Of a stretch of DNA of 64,000 nucleotides, positions 27,995 through 37,200 are shown in pieces. This DNA is from Mesorhizobium sp. Root102 (GTDB lineage: Bacteria; Pseudomonadota; Alphaproteobacteria; Rhizobiales; Rhizobiaceae), in assembly GCF_001425625.1 (NCBI RefSeq), contig NZ_LMCP01000001.1:617118-681117 (forward strand). Reading direction: 5' to 3'. Position 1 is the first letter of the stretch; every line of letters begins with the position of its first letter. The position numbers and the translations under genes are program-made. Below the pieces are notes generated by a model. The model saw only the letters and a program-made list of their open reading frames with translations, had not been told where the DNA came from and made no database searches.

Positions 27995-28032
27995 AGGATG
28001 GCGGATTATCGGTAGGATGGCGGATTATCGGT
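27995..28032. repeat. 19-bp perfect tandem duplication
   Basis: The 19-base unit beginning AGGATGGCGG occupies 27995-28013 and again 28014-28032. The second copy contains the stop codon of the leftward gene ending at 28025, so the duplication added a spare copy of that gene's last bases without altering its protein. It sits directly beside the palindromic repeat, which may have promoted slippage. Confidence 0.85.
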
Positions 28033-28369
28033 TCTGTTTCAGCGTCACCGCCAGATATTCTCTAACCTTGGGAAGGTCCAGATCCACAACCTGGATCGGT
28101 TTTGGTGCGGCCAGCATCCGCAACACGAACAGTTCACCGGCGTCCGCGAACTCCTCAAAGCGCTCCTGCGCAATTTTTCGACCCTGATCTCCGGCTACCC
28201 GCAAACCATCCAGATGGGCCTCCAGCCTTTCAATCAAGCGGGCAAGGCGTACTTCGTCCATCTCCGGATTTTCCTCAGGGTGGAGCAGGTGGTGGTCGTA
28301 GATCGTCCATAGAAACGCCGCCATTTCGGCATGCTGCCGGACGATCTCGCGCAGGACCGGCGCTGCCAT
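28025..28369 (-). CDS. Small protein resembling the N-terminus of TIGR02270-type T6SS proteins
   Basis: 114 residues, mainly helical. The stretch HAEMAAFLWTIYDHHLLHP followed by RLIERLEAHLDGLRVAGDQG resembles the N-terminal region of TIGR02270-family proteins, HEAT-like proteins of about 400 residues often found in vgrG clusters. Here only the first domain exists, so it is either a stand-alone short form or a relic of a truncated gene. Its start overlaps the stop of the DUF6484 gene by ATGA, so it is the last gene of the vgrG operon. Function unknown; adaptor or immunity are possibilities by position. Confidence 0.65.
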   Translation of the reverse strand: MAAPVLREIVRQHAEMAAFLWTIYDHHLLHPEENPEMDEVRLARLIERLEAHLDGLRVAGDQGRKIAQERFEEFADAGELFVLRMLAAPKPIQVVDLDLPKVREYLAVTLKQNR

Positions 28370-28791
28370 CAGTTCAGGTTCACCGAGCCGCCACGGATAC
28401 GGTTGGTGGCGCTTGCGTGGCTCGTGACGTATGTGCCGCGGATGATGATATGGCCGTCTTTTTCCATGATGATGGTGGCCTTGCCGCAGCGCAATTCTAT
28501 TCGTTCTTCACCCACTATCCTTACCTGTTCGCCATCGCTTATGACTTGCGCCCGCGGCTTGCGGCTTGGCTCTACTATGCGCCCCACAATCAGTGGTCGA
28601 CCAACATCTCCGTCTTCAAACAGGAGCGCGACCTCGGAGCCGATCATATCCGAACTCATCTCGGCAAGGCTTCGGGCTCTTACTGCGGTCTCCCTTGTAT
28701 TGCCCGGGAATACGACGAGCGGTGCTTCGTCATCGAAGCCGAGAAAAACTCCGATTATCACCCCTTCGATCCGCTTTCGGGTCTTGGTCAT
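28369..28791 (-). CDS. DUF6484-type VgrG-associated protein
   Basis: 140 residues. The N-terminal half contains the DUF6484-type pattern GVIIGVFLGFDDEAPLVVFP, then an arginine-containing SLAEMSSDMIGSEVALLFEDG and RPLIVGRI. This looks like an OB/gp5-like barrel. The C-terminal part (ELRCGKATIIMEKDGHIIIRG) resembles the terminal strands of VgrG needle proteins, such as the CGSAAISMKKDGTINIEG at the end of the VgrG next door. It follows vgrG by 10 bases and overlaps the next gene. I infer a small spike-associated or adaptor protein; it is not a recognised toxin. Confidence 0.75.
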   Translation of the reverse strand: MTKTRKRIEGVIIGVFLGFDDEAPLVVFPGNTRETAVRARSLAEMSSDMIGSEVALLFEDGDVGRPLIVGRIVEPSRKPRAQVISDGEQVRIVGEERIELRCGKATIIMEKDGHIIIRGTYVTSHASATNRIRGGSVNLN

Positions 28792-28801
28792 CCTGCCGCC
28801 C

Positions 28802-31129
28802 TCAATTCTGCTTGATCTCCGAACCTTTCATCGTGATGTCGCCTGAAGCCTTCACGTTGATCTTGCCCGAGCCTTTGACGGAAATGTCCTTGCCTTCGAT
28901 ATTGATGGTGCCGTCCTTCTTCATCGAGATCGCCGCCGAGCCGCATTTGATTACGATAGAGTCGCCGGCCTCGATCAACAAATCCTTGCCGATCTTGATG
29001 GCGCCGTCCTCGCCAATCTCGACAAGGCTTCCCTTGGCTATCTTCAGCGAGCGCGCGCCGCCGACATCGGTCGCGTCGTCCTCGGCTATTTTGGCGTCTC
29101 GCCCTTTGCCGACCTTCGAGGAATGGGCCCCGCCGACATTGAAACTTTGATCCGCCGCCACTTGCACGCTCTGGTTCGCGCCCACCGACCAGGCGTCGTC
29201 CGCACCAATGCTATGGCTCTGCCCTGCACCCACTGTGACGCTCCGCGACGCGCCGATCGTATTCGTCTGCACCGCACCCACGGTTCGGGTTTCGGATGCT
29301 CCGACCGAATCGACCCGGGCCGCGCCAACGCTCACCGTCTGGACGATCGCGACGGTCTGGGTGTGATTGGCGCCGATTGTCTCGGTGGAGTTCGACCCGA
29401 TATTGATCGTCTCGTTCGACCCCACCGTCAGCGAGCGATCGACGCCCACCGTCTCGGTGTCGTTGTTGCCGATATTGGTGGTCTGGTCGACGCCGACCTT
29501 GACCGTCTTGTTGTTGCCGACGTCCTCGTCGAGGTTGTGGCCGACGGAATGCTTGGCGTCGTGATCGATGCGATCCGACTGATCGTGCTGCACCAGCTTG
29601 GTGCGGTCATGCTTGATCAGAAGGTGGTGATCCTTCTGCGCCTGGAAATTGACCAGTTCGGAGCCGGCCTTGTCCTCGAACATCAGCTCGTTGTAGCCGC
29701 CGCCACCGAGCGAGGAGTTCGACTTCCAGCCGGATTGCGTGGCACTGGCCGGCAGCCCATAGGGCGGCATCTGCGAGGCATTGTAGACCCGGCCGGTGAT
29801 AATCGGCAGGTCAGGGTCGCCTTCAATGAAGTCGACGATCACCTCCTGGCCGATGCGCGGTATCTGGATGAAGCCCCAGCCGCTGCCGGCCCAGGTCTGT
29901 GAGACCCGCACGAAACAGGAGCTGTTCTCGTCCTTCTTGCCCAGGCGGTCCCAGTGGAACTGCACCTTCACCCGTGCGTATTTGTCGGTGAATATTTCCT
30001 GCCCGGTTGGGCCGACCACCGTTGCCGTCTGGGGCCCACGCATGATCGGTCGTGGTGTGATCCGCGGCGGACGATAGGGCAAGGCGGTCGGCGCCACGCC
30101 GAGGATCACCTTGAAGTTCTCGCTGTCGACGTCGGCATGGCTTCTGTATCCCGGATCGAACAGCCTGTATTCGGCACTGACCACCAGATACTCCTGGTTC
30201 TGGTCTTCGCGCGGAAAGCCATCCAACTTGAACGTGCAGCCCGAATACAGCCCGCGCACGGTACCGACCGCAGCTATGCGCTGGTGGACAGCCTGGATTT
30301 CCTCGCGCCGGATCGCGGCAAGGTTGTCGCCCCGGCCGACTTCGAGATGCGCGCCGGGCTGGCGGTAGTTCTCGCCTGCAGCCAGCTTGTGACCGAAAGG
30401 CTGCGCCGACTTGGCCATAAGGTCGGCGCCCGGCTTCTTGAAATCATAATCGGTGTGGGCATAGGCGCCCGGGCGCACCGAACTGCCTGGGATCCATTCG
30501 GTGATGTATTCGACATCGCGCCGGGAGCCCTGCCCTTCAAAGTGATAGGGTACTTTCTCGTAGCCCGGCGCCGGCTTCAGCTTGCTCATCGCATCGGTCA
30601 GGACAAGCGTGTGTTTGCCCTCGTCATGCTCGAAAAAATACAGGATGCCTTCATGCTCGAGCAGCCGCTGTACGAAATCCAGATCGGTCTCGTCATATTG
30701 CACGCAGTATTCGCGCGGAGGGTAGGATCCCTGCAGACGCAGATCGAATTCCGCCGTGCTGTATTTCTTGAAAACGTCCTTGACGATGTCGACGACGCTC
30801 TTGTTCTGGAAAATACGGCAATCGGTGGTGTTGCCGAGAAACCAGAGCCATGGCCTGACGACCGCCTCGTAGTAGGCCAGTCGATCCTCGATGCGGGTCA
30901 AGCGAAACTCGGACACAAGGCCGCTGAACCAACGTTTCGGATCGGATTCACCTTCGACCGAAACGACGCCCCCCAGCATCTTCAGCGGATCGATATCGGG
31001 GCTGGGGCTGACGAACCCGACCGTATAGGCCAAACAACGGCTGATCTCATCGCGACCGACAAGATGCGTGAAGGTCAACAGCTCGGCGCCAACCGGCGTC
31101 TGCACGATCGTGGCACGTTCGTTCGGCAT
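28802..31129 (-). CDS. vgrG: T6SS spike protein VgrG (TssI)
   Basis: 775 residues from the ATG at 31129, which has AGGAGGGG nine bases upstream. Order of parts: gp27-like hub (FTHLVGRDEISRCLAY, ETDLDFVQRLLEHEGILYFF), the gp5 OB domain (QEIFTDKYARVKVQFHWDR, then GWGFIQIPRIGQEVIVDFIEG), and a long C-terminal needle of short repeats (separate entry). A final DUF2345-like stretch ends in KGSEIKQN. There is no recognisable C-terminal enzyme domain, so this is a structural spike whose tip should be the DUF4150 protein. It is divergent from the second FHA gene, with a 262-base promoter region between them that has no feature I can name. Confidence 0.95.
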   Translation of the reverse strand: MPNERATIVQTPVGAELLTFTHLVGRDEISRCLAYTVGFVSPSPDIDPLKMLGGVVSVEGESDPKRWFSGLVSEFRLTRIEDRLAYYEAVVRPWLWFLGNTTDCRIFQNKSVVDIVKDVFKKYSTAEFDLRLQGSYPPREYCVQYDETDLDFVQRLLEHEGILYFFEHDEGKHTLVLTDAMSKLKPAPGYEKVPYHFEGQGSRRDVEYITEWIPGSSVRPGAYAHTDYDFKKPGADLMAKSAQPFGHKLAAGENYRQPGAHLEVGRGDNLAAIRREEIQAVHQRIAAVGTVRGLYSGCTFKLDGFPREDQNQEYLVVSAEYRLFDPGYRSHADVDSENFKVILGVAPTALPYRPPRITPRPIMRGPQTATVVGPTGQEIFTDKYARVKVQFHWDRLGKKDENSSCFVRVSQTWAGSGWGFIQIPRIGQEVIVDFIEGDPDLPIITGRVYNASQMPPYGLPASATQSGWKSNSSLGGGGYNELMFEDKAGSELVNFQAQKDHHLLIKHDRTKLVQHDQSDRIDHDAKHSVGHNLDEDVGNNKTVKVGVDQTTNIGNNDTETVGVDRSLTVGSNETINIGSNSTETIGANHTQTVAIVQTVSVGAARVDSVGASETRTVGAVQTNTIGASRSVTVGAGQSHSIGADDAWSVGANQSVQVAADQSFNVGGAHSSKVGKGRDAKIAEDDATDVGGARSLKIAKGSLVEIGEDGAIKIGKDLLIEAGDSIVIKCGSAAISMKKDGTINIEGKDISVKGSGKINVKASGDITMKGSEIKQN
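29055..29530 (-). repeat. Coding repeats of the VgrG beta-helical needle
   Basis: Roughly 20 units of about eight residues with the pattern VGxxxTxx / IGxNxT repeat in tandem, giving degenerate DNA repeats of about 24 bases. The region spans the needle part of VgrG. Such repeats form the triangular beta-helix of gp5-like spikes. They are in frame and coding, so they are not a CRISPR or satellite. Confidence 0.75.
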
Positions 31130-31391
31130 GGGTCGTGCCCCTCCTGGACGCGGCCGCCAGCGTGGTGGATTTGAAGTTCCCGCTATATTAACTAAATCAC
31201 GCTCGGGAGCTTTTCGGATGCGCCACACCGGATCATATTGAGCCTACCACATATTGTCCTGCTGACCAGAGAGGACACACAGTCACCGAACCTCGTCCTG
31301 TCAATGCATCAGCTCGAAACGCTGCTGTCCTGTCGCACCCGCAAACTGCTAGTATGGTGAGGTATCGGTCAGCGCTCGACGGCGATCCTGG

Positions 31392-32444
31392 ATGTACATC
31401 AATCTGCAAATCAACAATATCGACGCCTTGCCCGCGGATGTCCCGACCGGCTACTCGGCGCGAGATCGCGGCTTCGAAATCGGACGCGAGGCTTGTGACT
31501 GGACCTTGCCGGACCCGGACAAGTTCATCTCCGGCCGTCACTGCGAGGTTCGATACGAGGCAGGCGCGTTCTGGTTGCACGATGTCTCGCGCAACGGAAC
31601 CTACATCAACGGATCGAGCCAGCGCATGACCGCCCCGCATCGGTTGAGCCATGGCGACCGCGTCCTGATCGGCCGCTATGTCCTCTTCGTATCGATCGAC
31701 GACGAGCGCGCCTCGACAGGTCGTCCCAGCCACGGTTCGACACAACGAGAAATGCCGGCCGCGACAGGCCGACCGCTGGAATTCGCCGCCGAGCCGTTCT
31801 TCACTCCATCGGAGCAACAGTCCGAGCAGCGGGTTCCAGCTCGGGCGCTCTCGTCGCAACCGCCTCTCCCCTCGACCAGAGACGAGGTGCTGCGGGAAAT
31901 CGCGATCGCGGCCGGCATCTCGCCGGAATTGCTTCAATCGCGCGACCTGCATGAAGTTGCCGCCGAAATCGGCGCGGTCCTGCGCACAGTGGTCGAGGAG
32001 CTGGCCATGCTTTTGAAAGCGCGCGCGGCCGCGAAAATGCTGGCCAAGAGCACACAACGAACGATGATCAGCGCCGCCGACAACAATCCCCTGAAGTTCG
32101 TTCCGGGAACCGACGACATCCTCGAAATCATGTTCGCCCGTCGCAGGGCCGGCTATCTTGGAGCCAGGCGCAGCATCGAAGATGCATTCCGCGATCTCAA
32201 GACGCACGAATTCGCCACCTATGCCGCCATGCAAGCCGCGCTGTCGCGGCTGCTTGACGACCTGTCTCCCGAAGCGATCGGAAGGAAACTCCCGCCGACG
32301 TCGTTCTCGTCGAAGAAAAGTCAGGCCTGGGACGCTTTTGTTTCGACTTGGCGAACCATGGAGGAAGCCCACGAGAACGGCATGCTGGACATATTCCTGG
32401 CCTATTTCAGCGAAGCCTATGCCAAGGCAGACAAGCAAAAATAG
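31392..32444 (+). CDS. tagH2: FHA-domain T6SS regulator, copy 2
   Basis: 350 residues. The N-terminal FHA domain (about 25-100) has FEIGRE, ISGRHCEVRY and SRNGTYINGS. After a linker of about 60 residues comes the same type of C-terminal T6SS domain as in copy 1 (NNPLKFVPGTDDILEIMF, then SRLLDDLSPEAI and a terminal ILAYFSEAY-like helix). The linker is much shorter than in copy 1. It opens the second rightward T6SS unit, which also encodes TssL2, TssM2, PppA and PpkA, so it is the better candidate for reading the PpkA signal. A 293-base gap without a credible gene separates it from tssL2. Confidence 0.9.
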   Translation: MYINLQINNIDALPADVPTGYSARDRGFEIGREACDWTLPDPDKFISGRHCEVRYEAGAFWLHDVSRNGTYINGSSQRMTAPHRLSHGDRVLIGRYVLFVSIDDERASTGRPSHGSTQREMPAATGRPLEFAAEPFFTPSEQQSEQRVPARALSSQPPLPSTRDEVLREIAIAAGISPELLQSRDLHEVAAEIGAVLRTVVEELAMLLKARAAAKMLAKSTQRTMISAADNNPLKFVPGTDDILEIMFARRRAGYLGARRSIEDAFRDLKTHEFATYAAMQAALSRLLDDLSPEAIGRKLPPTSFSSKKSQAWDAFVSTWRTMEEAHENGMLDIFLAYFSEAYAKADKQK

Positions 32445-32737
32445 ACCGGTCCAAAGGGGATGCGGTGCTGAAGAAAACCTCTTCGGTGCGCGGCATCCGG
32501 TTCCAATCGAGAGTTTCTGCGATTACGATCACATACGACACTTCGCTAAGCGGGTAAGGCTGATCGACCTGGGGGTCTGCGGCAAATGTCATCTTTCGGC
32601 GGGATAGTAAGATATAGCCGACCTTCCTCCGGGCATTGCCAGGGTCGGCAGAGATTGCATTTCCTCCACCCGACGAGAAACCGTTTTGCGTCTGCCTCGC
32701 CCAGTAGCGGGCACACCGCCTGCACGGACGATCGGCC

Positions 32738-34249
32738 ATGAGCTCGAAAGACGATCCTTTCGGCCCGGCGGGCAAGACCGTCATTCGCGCTCCTCCACGG
32801 CGCGAGCGAAAACCGGCGCCAGTCGCTCAGGAGCCCGTCGCGGATGGCGGGCAGACCTCGCAGATCAAGGATTCGACAGTGTTCGATCCCGGCGTCGGCC
32901 GGCATACACCGCCGGGCTGGACATCCGGGACCGTGATTTATCAAGGAGCTCCTTCCGTTGCTGTAGGAGGCGGCGCTTCCAAGGCGGCGCTGGCGTCAGC
33001 TCTGCGGCAGCAGACCCTGCTCAATGCCACGGACAGTGTCAGATATTCCGCGACAAACCCGATCCTTGCCGCGGCCGCACCGTTGCTGATGCTGTTGGGC
33101 CAACTCAGGCTTATCGCCGTCGAGAGACAGGCCGAGCCGTTGGCCGAACATGTCGCCGAGGCGATTGATAGGTTCGACAGGGCCCTGGAGAAATCAGGTG
33201 TTGCCGAAGAGGATGCGCGGATTGCGAAATATGTCCTCTGCGAAACCGCTGACGATCTGATCGGCAACCTGCCTTGGCCACGGAAAGACGCTTGGGCGCG
33301 GCACAGCATGCTGTCGCAGTTCTTTCACGTCGAGCCCAGCGGCACAGGCTTCTTCGAAGCGCTGAACAAGGTCCTGGCCAGTCCCGAGGCACATTACGAT
33401 CTGCTCGAACTGATGCATGTCTGCCTGTCGCTGGGGTTCGAGGGCCAATATCGAGGCCTGACACGCGAAGATACCAATCTCGAACGTGTTCGGCGCGACG
33501 TCTACGAAACGCTTCGCTATTTCAGGGCACGCGCGGACGCGGACATCTCGCCCCGCTGGCAGGGCCTGGCGTCGACCATGACGCAGTCGTCGACACGCGT
33601 GCCGCTCTGGGTCGTTGCGGCAGCCGCGTCGGCGCTGCTGACTGCTGCATTCTTCGCACTTCGGGTCTTCATCACCAACGAAGGAGACGCCGCCGCCGGT
33701 GAATTGCTGGCGCTCAACCCATCGACGCCGATCGCCATCGAACGGGCCAGCGTGGCCCCATTGGCGGAGCCGGCGAAAGTCGTCCCACCCGCCGCCACAA
33801 CCACGCAGATCGACCGCATCCGTTCGGCACTGGCCAAGGAAGTCGAAGGCGGCGGGCTGACCATCGGCACGAAGGGCGACTTCATCGTGGTCGAAATCAA
33901 CAATCTCCTGCTGTTCCAGTCCGGCAGGGCCGAGGCGAAGCCGGAGTTCCAGCCCATTGCCGCCGATATCGCCGCGGCCCTGGAACCCGAGCGCGGACCA
34001 ATCAGGATTGTCGGCCATACGGACAATGTGAAGCCGCGGAAATCGAGCCCGTTCAAGTCCAACTTCGATCTTTCCGTCGCCAGGGCGAAGGCTGTCGAAA
34101 CAATGATGGCACCGAAGTTCAGCGATCCTTCGCGACTGACGGTCGACGGCAAGGGCGAGGACGAGCCAATCGCCGACAATGCGACGCCGGAAGGCCGCGC
34201 CAAGAACCGCCGTGTCGATGTGATGATCGCCAAGGAGGAAACATTGTGA
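32738..34249 (+). CDS. tssL2: T6SS membrane-complex protein TssL, copy 2, with OmpA-like domain
   Basis: 503 residues. A proline/arginine-rich N-terminal extension of about 90 residues precedes the DotU/IcmH domain (YSATNPILAAAAPLLMLLGQ, YVLCETADDLIGNLPWP, LLELMHVCLSLGFEGQYRG). One transmembrane helix is at about 288-311 (VPLWVVAAAASALLTAAFF). The periplasmic OmpA-like domain has IVGHTDNV and NRRVDVMIAKEE. It has the same layout as TssL1 but differs clearly in sequence, so the two are not a recent duplication. It is followed 22 bases later by tssM2. Confidence 0.94.
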   Translation: MSSKDDPFGPAGKTVIRAPPRRERKPAPVAQEPVADGGQTSQIKDSTVFDPGVGRHTPPGWTSGTVIYQGAPSVAVGGGASKAALASALRQQTLLNATDSVRYSATNPILAAAAPLLMLLGQLRLIAVERQAEPLAEHVAEAIDRFDRALEKSGVAEEDARIAKYVLCETADDLIGNLPWPRKDAWARHSMLSQFFHVEPSGTGFFEALNKVLASPEAHYDLLELMHVCLSLGFEGQYRGLTREDTNLERVRRDVYETLRYFRARADADISPRWQGLASTMTQSSTRVPLWVVAAAASALLTAAFFALRVFITNEGDAAAGELLALNPSTPIAIERASVAPLAEPAKVVPPAATTTQIDRIRSALAKEVEGGGLTIGTKGDFIVVEINNLLLFQSGRAEAKPEFQPIAADIAAALEPERGPIRIVGHTDNVKPRKSSPFKSNFDLSVARAKAVETMMAPKFSDPSRLTVDGKGEDEPIADNATPEGRAKNRRVDVMIAKEETL

Positions 34250-34271
34250 GCACGGCTGGTTGGAAGCGCCG

Positions 34272-37200
34272 ATGACGCGTTGGCTGCTGCGGATATTCAG
34301 CATGATCGCGCTGGCCGGCTTTGCGGCGGCAGTGTGGTTTGCCGGACCCTTGATCCGCTTCGCCGACACCCGTCCTCTTGGACCTGCCTGGCTGCGCGCG
34401 ACTATCATCGGTGCGATCGTGGCAGCGCTCGCGCTTTTCTATGGCCTGCGTTTCTGGCAAGCAAGAAAAGCGCAAAAAGAGCTCGAAACCGTGGTCGTAC
34501 ACAATGACCACCGCGATGACGACTCTCGGGTGCTCGAAGCCCGCATGAATGAGGCCGTGGCGGCGCTCAAGCGGTCGAACGGCAAGCGCAATTTCCTCTA
34601 TGAGATCCCCTGGTACGTGGTCATAGGCCCGCCCGGCGCCGGCAAGACAACGGCGCTGGTCAATTCGGGTCTGAATTTTCCACTGGCCGGTTCAGGTGAT
34701 GCCCAGCCAGTTGCGGGCGTTGGCGGAACACGCTCCTGCGACTGGTGGTTTACCGACCAGGCCGTCCTGATCGACACCGCCGGACGCTACACGACGCAGG
34801 ATTCCAATGCCGAGAGCGACAAGAAGAGCTGGCTCGCCTTCTTGTCGCTGCTCAAGAGAGCCCGCACACGGCAACCGATAAACGGCGTTATCCTGGCCAT
34901 CAGCCTTGCCGATCTCATCAGCCTCGACGATCAGCAGCTTGACGCTCACGTCGTGGAGATACGCAGTCGTCTGCGGGAAATCTATGAGACGCTGAAAATC
35001 CAGTTTCCGGTGTATCTGCTGTTCACCAAGGCCGACCTGGTTTCCGGGTTCATGGATTACTTCGGCGGCTTCGACGAGTCACGCCGGCGCAAGGTCTGGG
35101 GCGCGACGTTCCAGACGACGGATCGCAACAAGAATATGGCCGCCGAGGCTCCGGCCGAATTCGATGCACTGGCAAGACGCCTGGCAGAGGAGATGCCTGA
35201 CCGCCTTCAGGAAGAGGCCGATCCGGTCGCGCGCATATCCGTCTTTGGCTTTCCGGCGCAGTTTGGCGCGCTGAAGGAGCGAATTACGAATTTCATCGCC
35301 AGCTTGTTCGATCCGACCCGCAGCCAGGTGAATGTCAGCCTGCGTGGACTCTATTTTTCTTCAGGCACGCAAGAGGGAACGCCAATCGATCAGGTGTTAG
35401 GCGCGATCGGCCGCAATTTCGGCAGTAACCCCCGCGCCCATCTTTCCGGAACCGGCAAAAGCTTCTTCTTGCACGATCTGCTGACGGACGTCATTTTTGC
35501 CGAATCCGGATGGGTTTCGTATGACAAAATAGCCGTAAGACGTGCGGCGATCGCCAGATTCGCCGGCCTTGGCGCCATCGCGTTGATCGCGGCGGCCGCC
35601 CTCGGCACCCTGGCCCTGAGCTTCACAGCCAACAGGTCACTGATCGCTTCCACCACGCAGGCCATGAGCCAGTATCGCCAGACGGCGGACGCGCTGCTCA
35701 AAAGCACCGAGGTCACCGATGTCGACCTCGAAAACGTCATTGGTCCGCTCGACCAGTTGCGCAATCTACCGGCTGGATTCGAGACCAGTAACGTGCCGAC
35801 ACCGATCGAGGAGACGTTCGGCCTCAGCCAACGGGAGAGACTTCTTTCGGCGTCCAAGACCGCTTACCGGCAAGCGCTGGAACGAATGTTCCGATCGCGC
35901 CTGCTGATCCAGGCCGAGCGGACGATCCAGGCCAGGATGGCTGATCCCGCCGCGCTCTACGAGCCGTTGAAAATCTATCTGATGCTTGGCGGCAAGGCGC
36001 CGAAGGTCGACGACGCGTTGATCCTTTCCTGGATGAAGCAGGATTGGGAGCAGAACCGGTATCCAGGTGAAAACAACCGCGAAGGACGCGAGCAGCTCGA
36101 AAAGCACCTGCACGCCATGCTTGCGTTGGACGATGCCTATGATCCGGTTTTCGATCTCAACCAACCGCTCGTCGAAGCCGCTCAACGGTCGCTCGGGCGC
36201 ATGAGCCTTGCCGACCGTGCCTCCGCTTTGGTCAAATCCGCGGTATACGCGGCAGCGCTGGATGATTTTTCTGTTTCCCTGAAAAGCGGCCCGGAAGCGC
36301 AGCTGCTGTTCGAGCGTGTCGATGGCGGCGATCTGTCAGGCCTTCGTGTTCCCGGCCTCTATACCCATGCCGGCTTCAACACCTTCTATCTCGGGCAACT
36401 CTCGCGCATTGCCCAGACGCTCGTCGACGACCAGTGGGTGCTCGGTGGCGGCGGCGAGCAAGGCGGTATCGATCAGGAGTTGCCCAAGCTCGGCCCCGAA
36501 CTTCTCGATCGCTATGGGAAGGAGTTCGCCACGGCGTGGAACAGTGTTCTCGACGGCTTGAAGTTCAAAGCGATGCTGAAGGACAAGCCGCACTATATCG
36601 CGCTTTCCGCCGCCGCCTCGCCAACCTCGCCGATCGAACAGCTGTTTACGGCGATCGCCGACGAAACAGCTCTGGCGCGGGACGCTGCTTCAGGCAAGGG
36701 CTCAGGCACCGGGGTTGAAGGCGGCACGGGCCAGTCACAGGACGCCGCAAGCATGGCCAAGGGTCTGGCTCGCATCGGCATACAAATCGCCACCGGAAAA
36801 TCGCAAAGCCGTGCCGGCACAGGATCCGTAAGCGCGCAAAACCAGAATCCCGGGGCCAACATCGAAGCGCAATTCAGGTCGTTCCAGGCGCTGGTGAGCG
36901 GTCCTGCCGGACACCGCCCGATCGATGCCTTGACCCAGAATTTTCGCGATATCTACCAGAGCCTGCAAATGGCGGCCGACGTGCCTTCCCAGACTGAACG
37001 CGTCAACGCAAACCTGCAGCTCCAGATCGCCACCCTTCGCGCCAATGTCTCGCGACTGCCCAAGCAACTCGGCCGGATGGTCAATGCGACGGCGGACGAG
37101 TTTGAAGGCAACGTCACCGAGACCTCGGTGGCAAATTTGAACCAGATGCTCGACCAGACGGTCACACAGCCCTGCGAGGCGGCAGTCAACGGCCGTTATC

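Noticed and set aside
29055..29530. Regular short repeats that could suggest a CRISPR array or minisatellite
   Set aside because: Repeats are degenerate, about 24 bases with no unique spacers, and encode the in-frame VgrG needle pattern.
29954..31174. Plus-strand open frame of 406 codons opposite vgrG
   Set aside because: Reverse frame of a clear VgrG hub; no recognisable protein features.
32407..32784. Minus-strand frame of 125 codons between the second FHA gene and tssL2
   Set aside because: Overlaps both flanking genes in antisense and has no start signal or motif.
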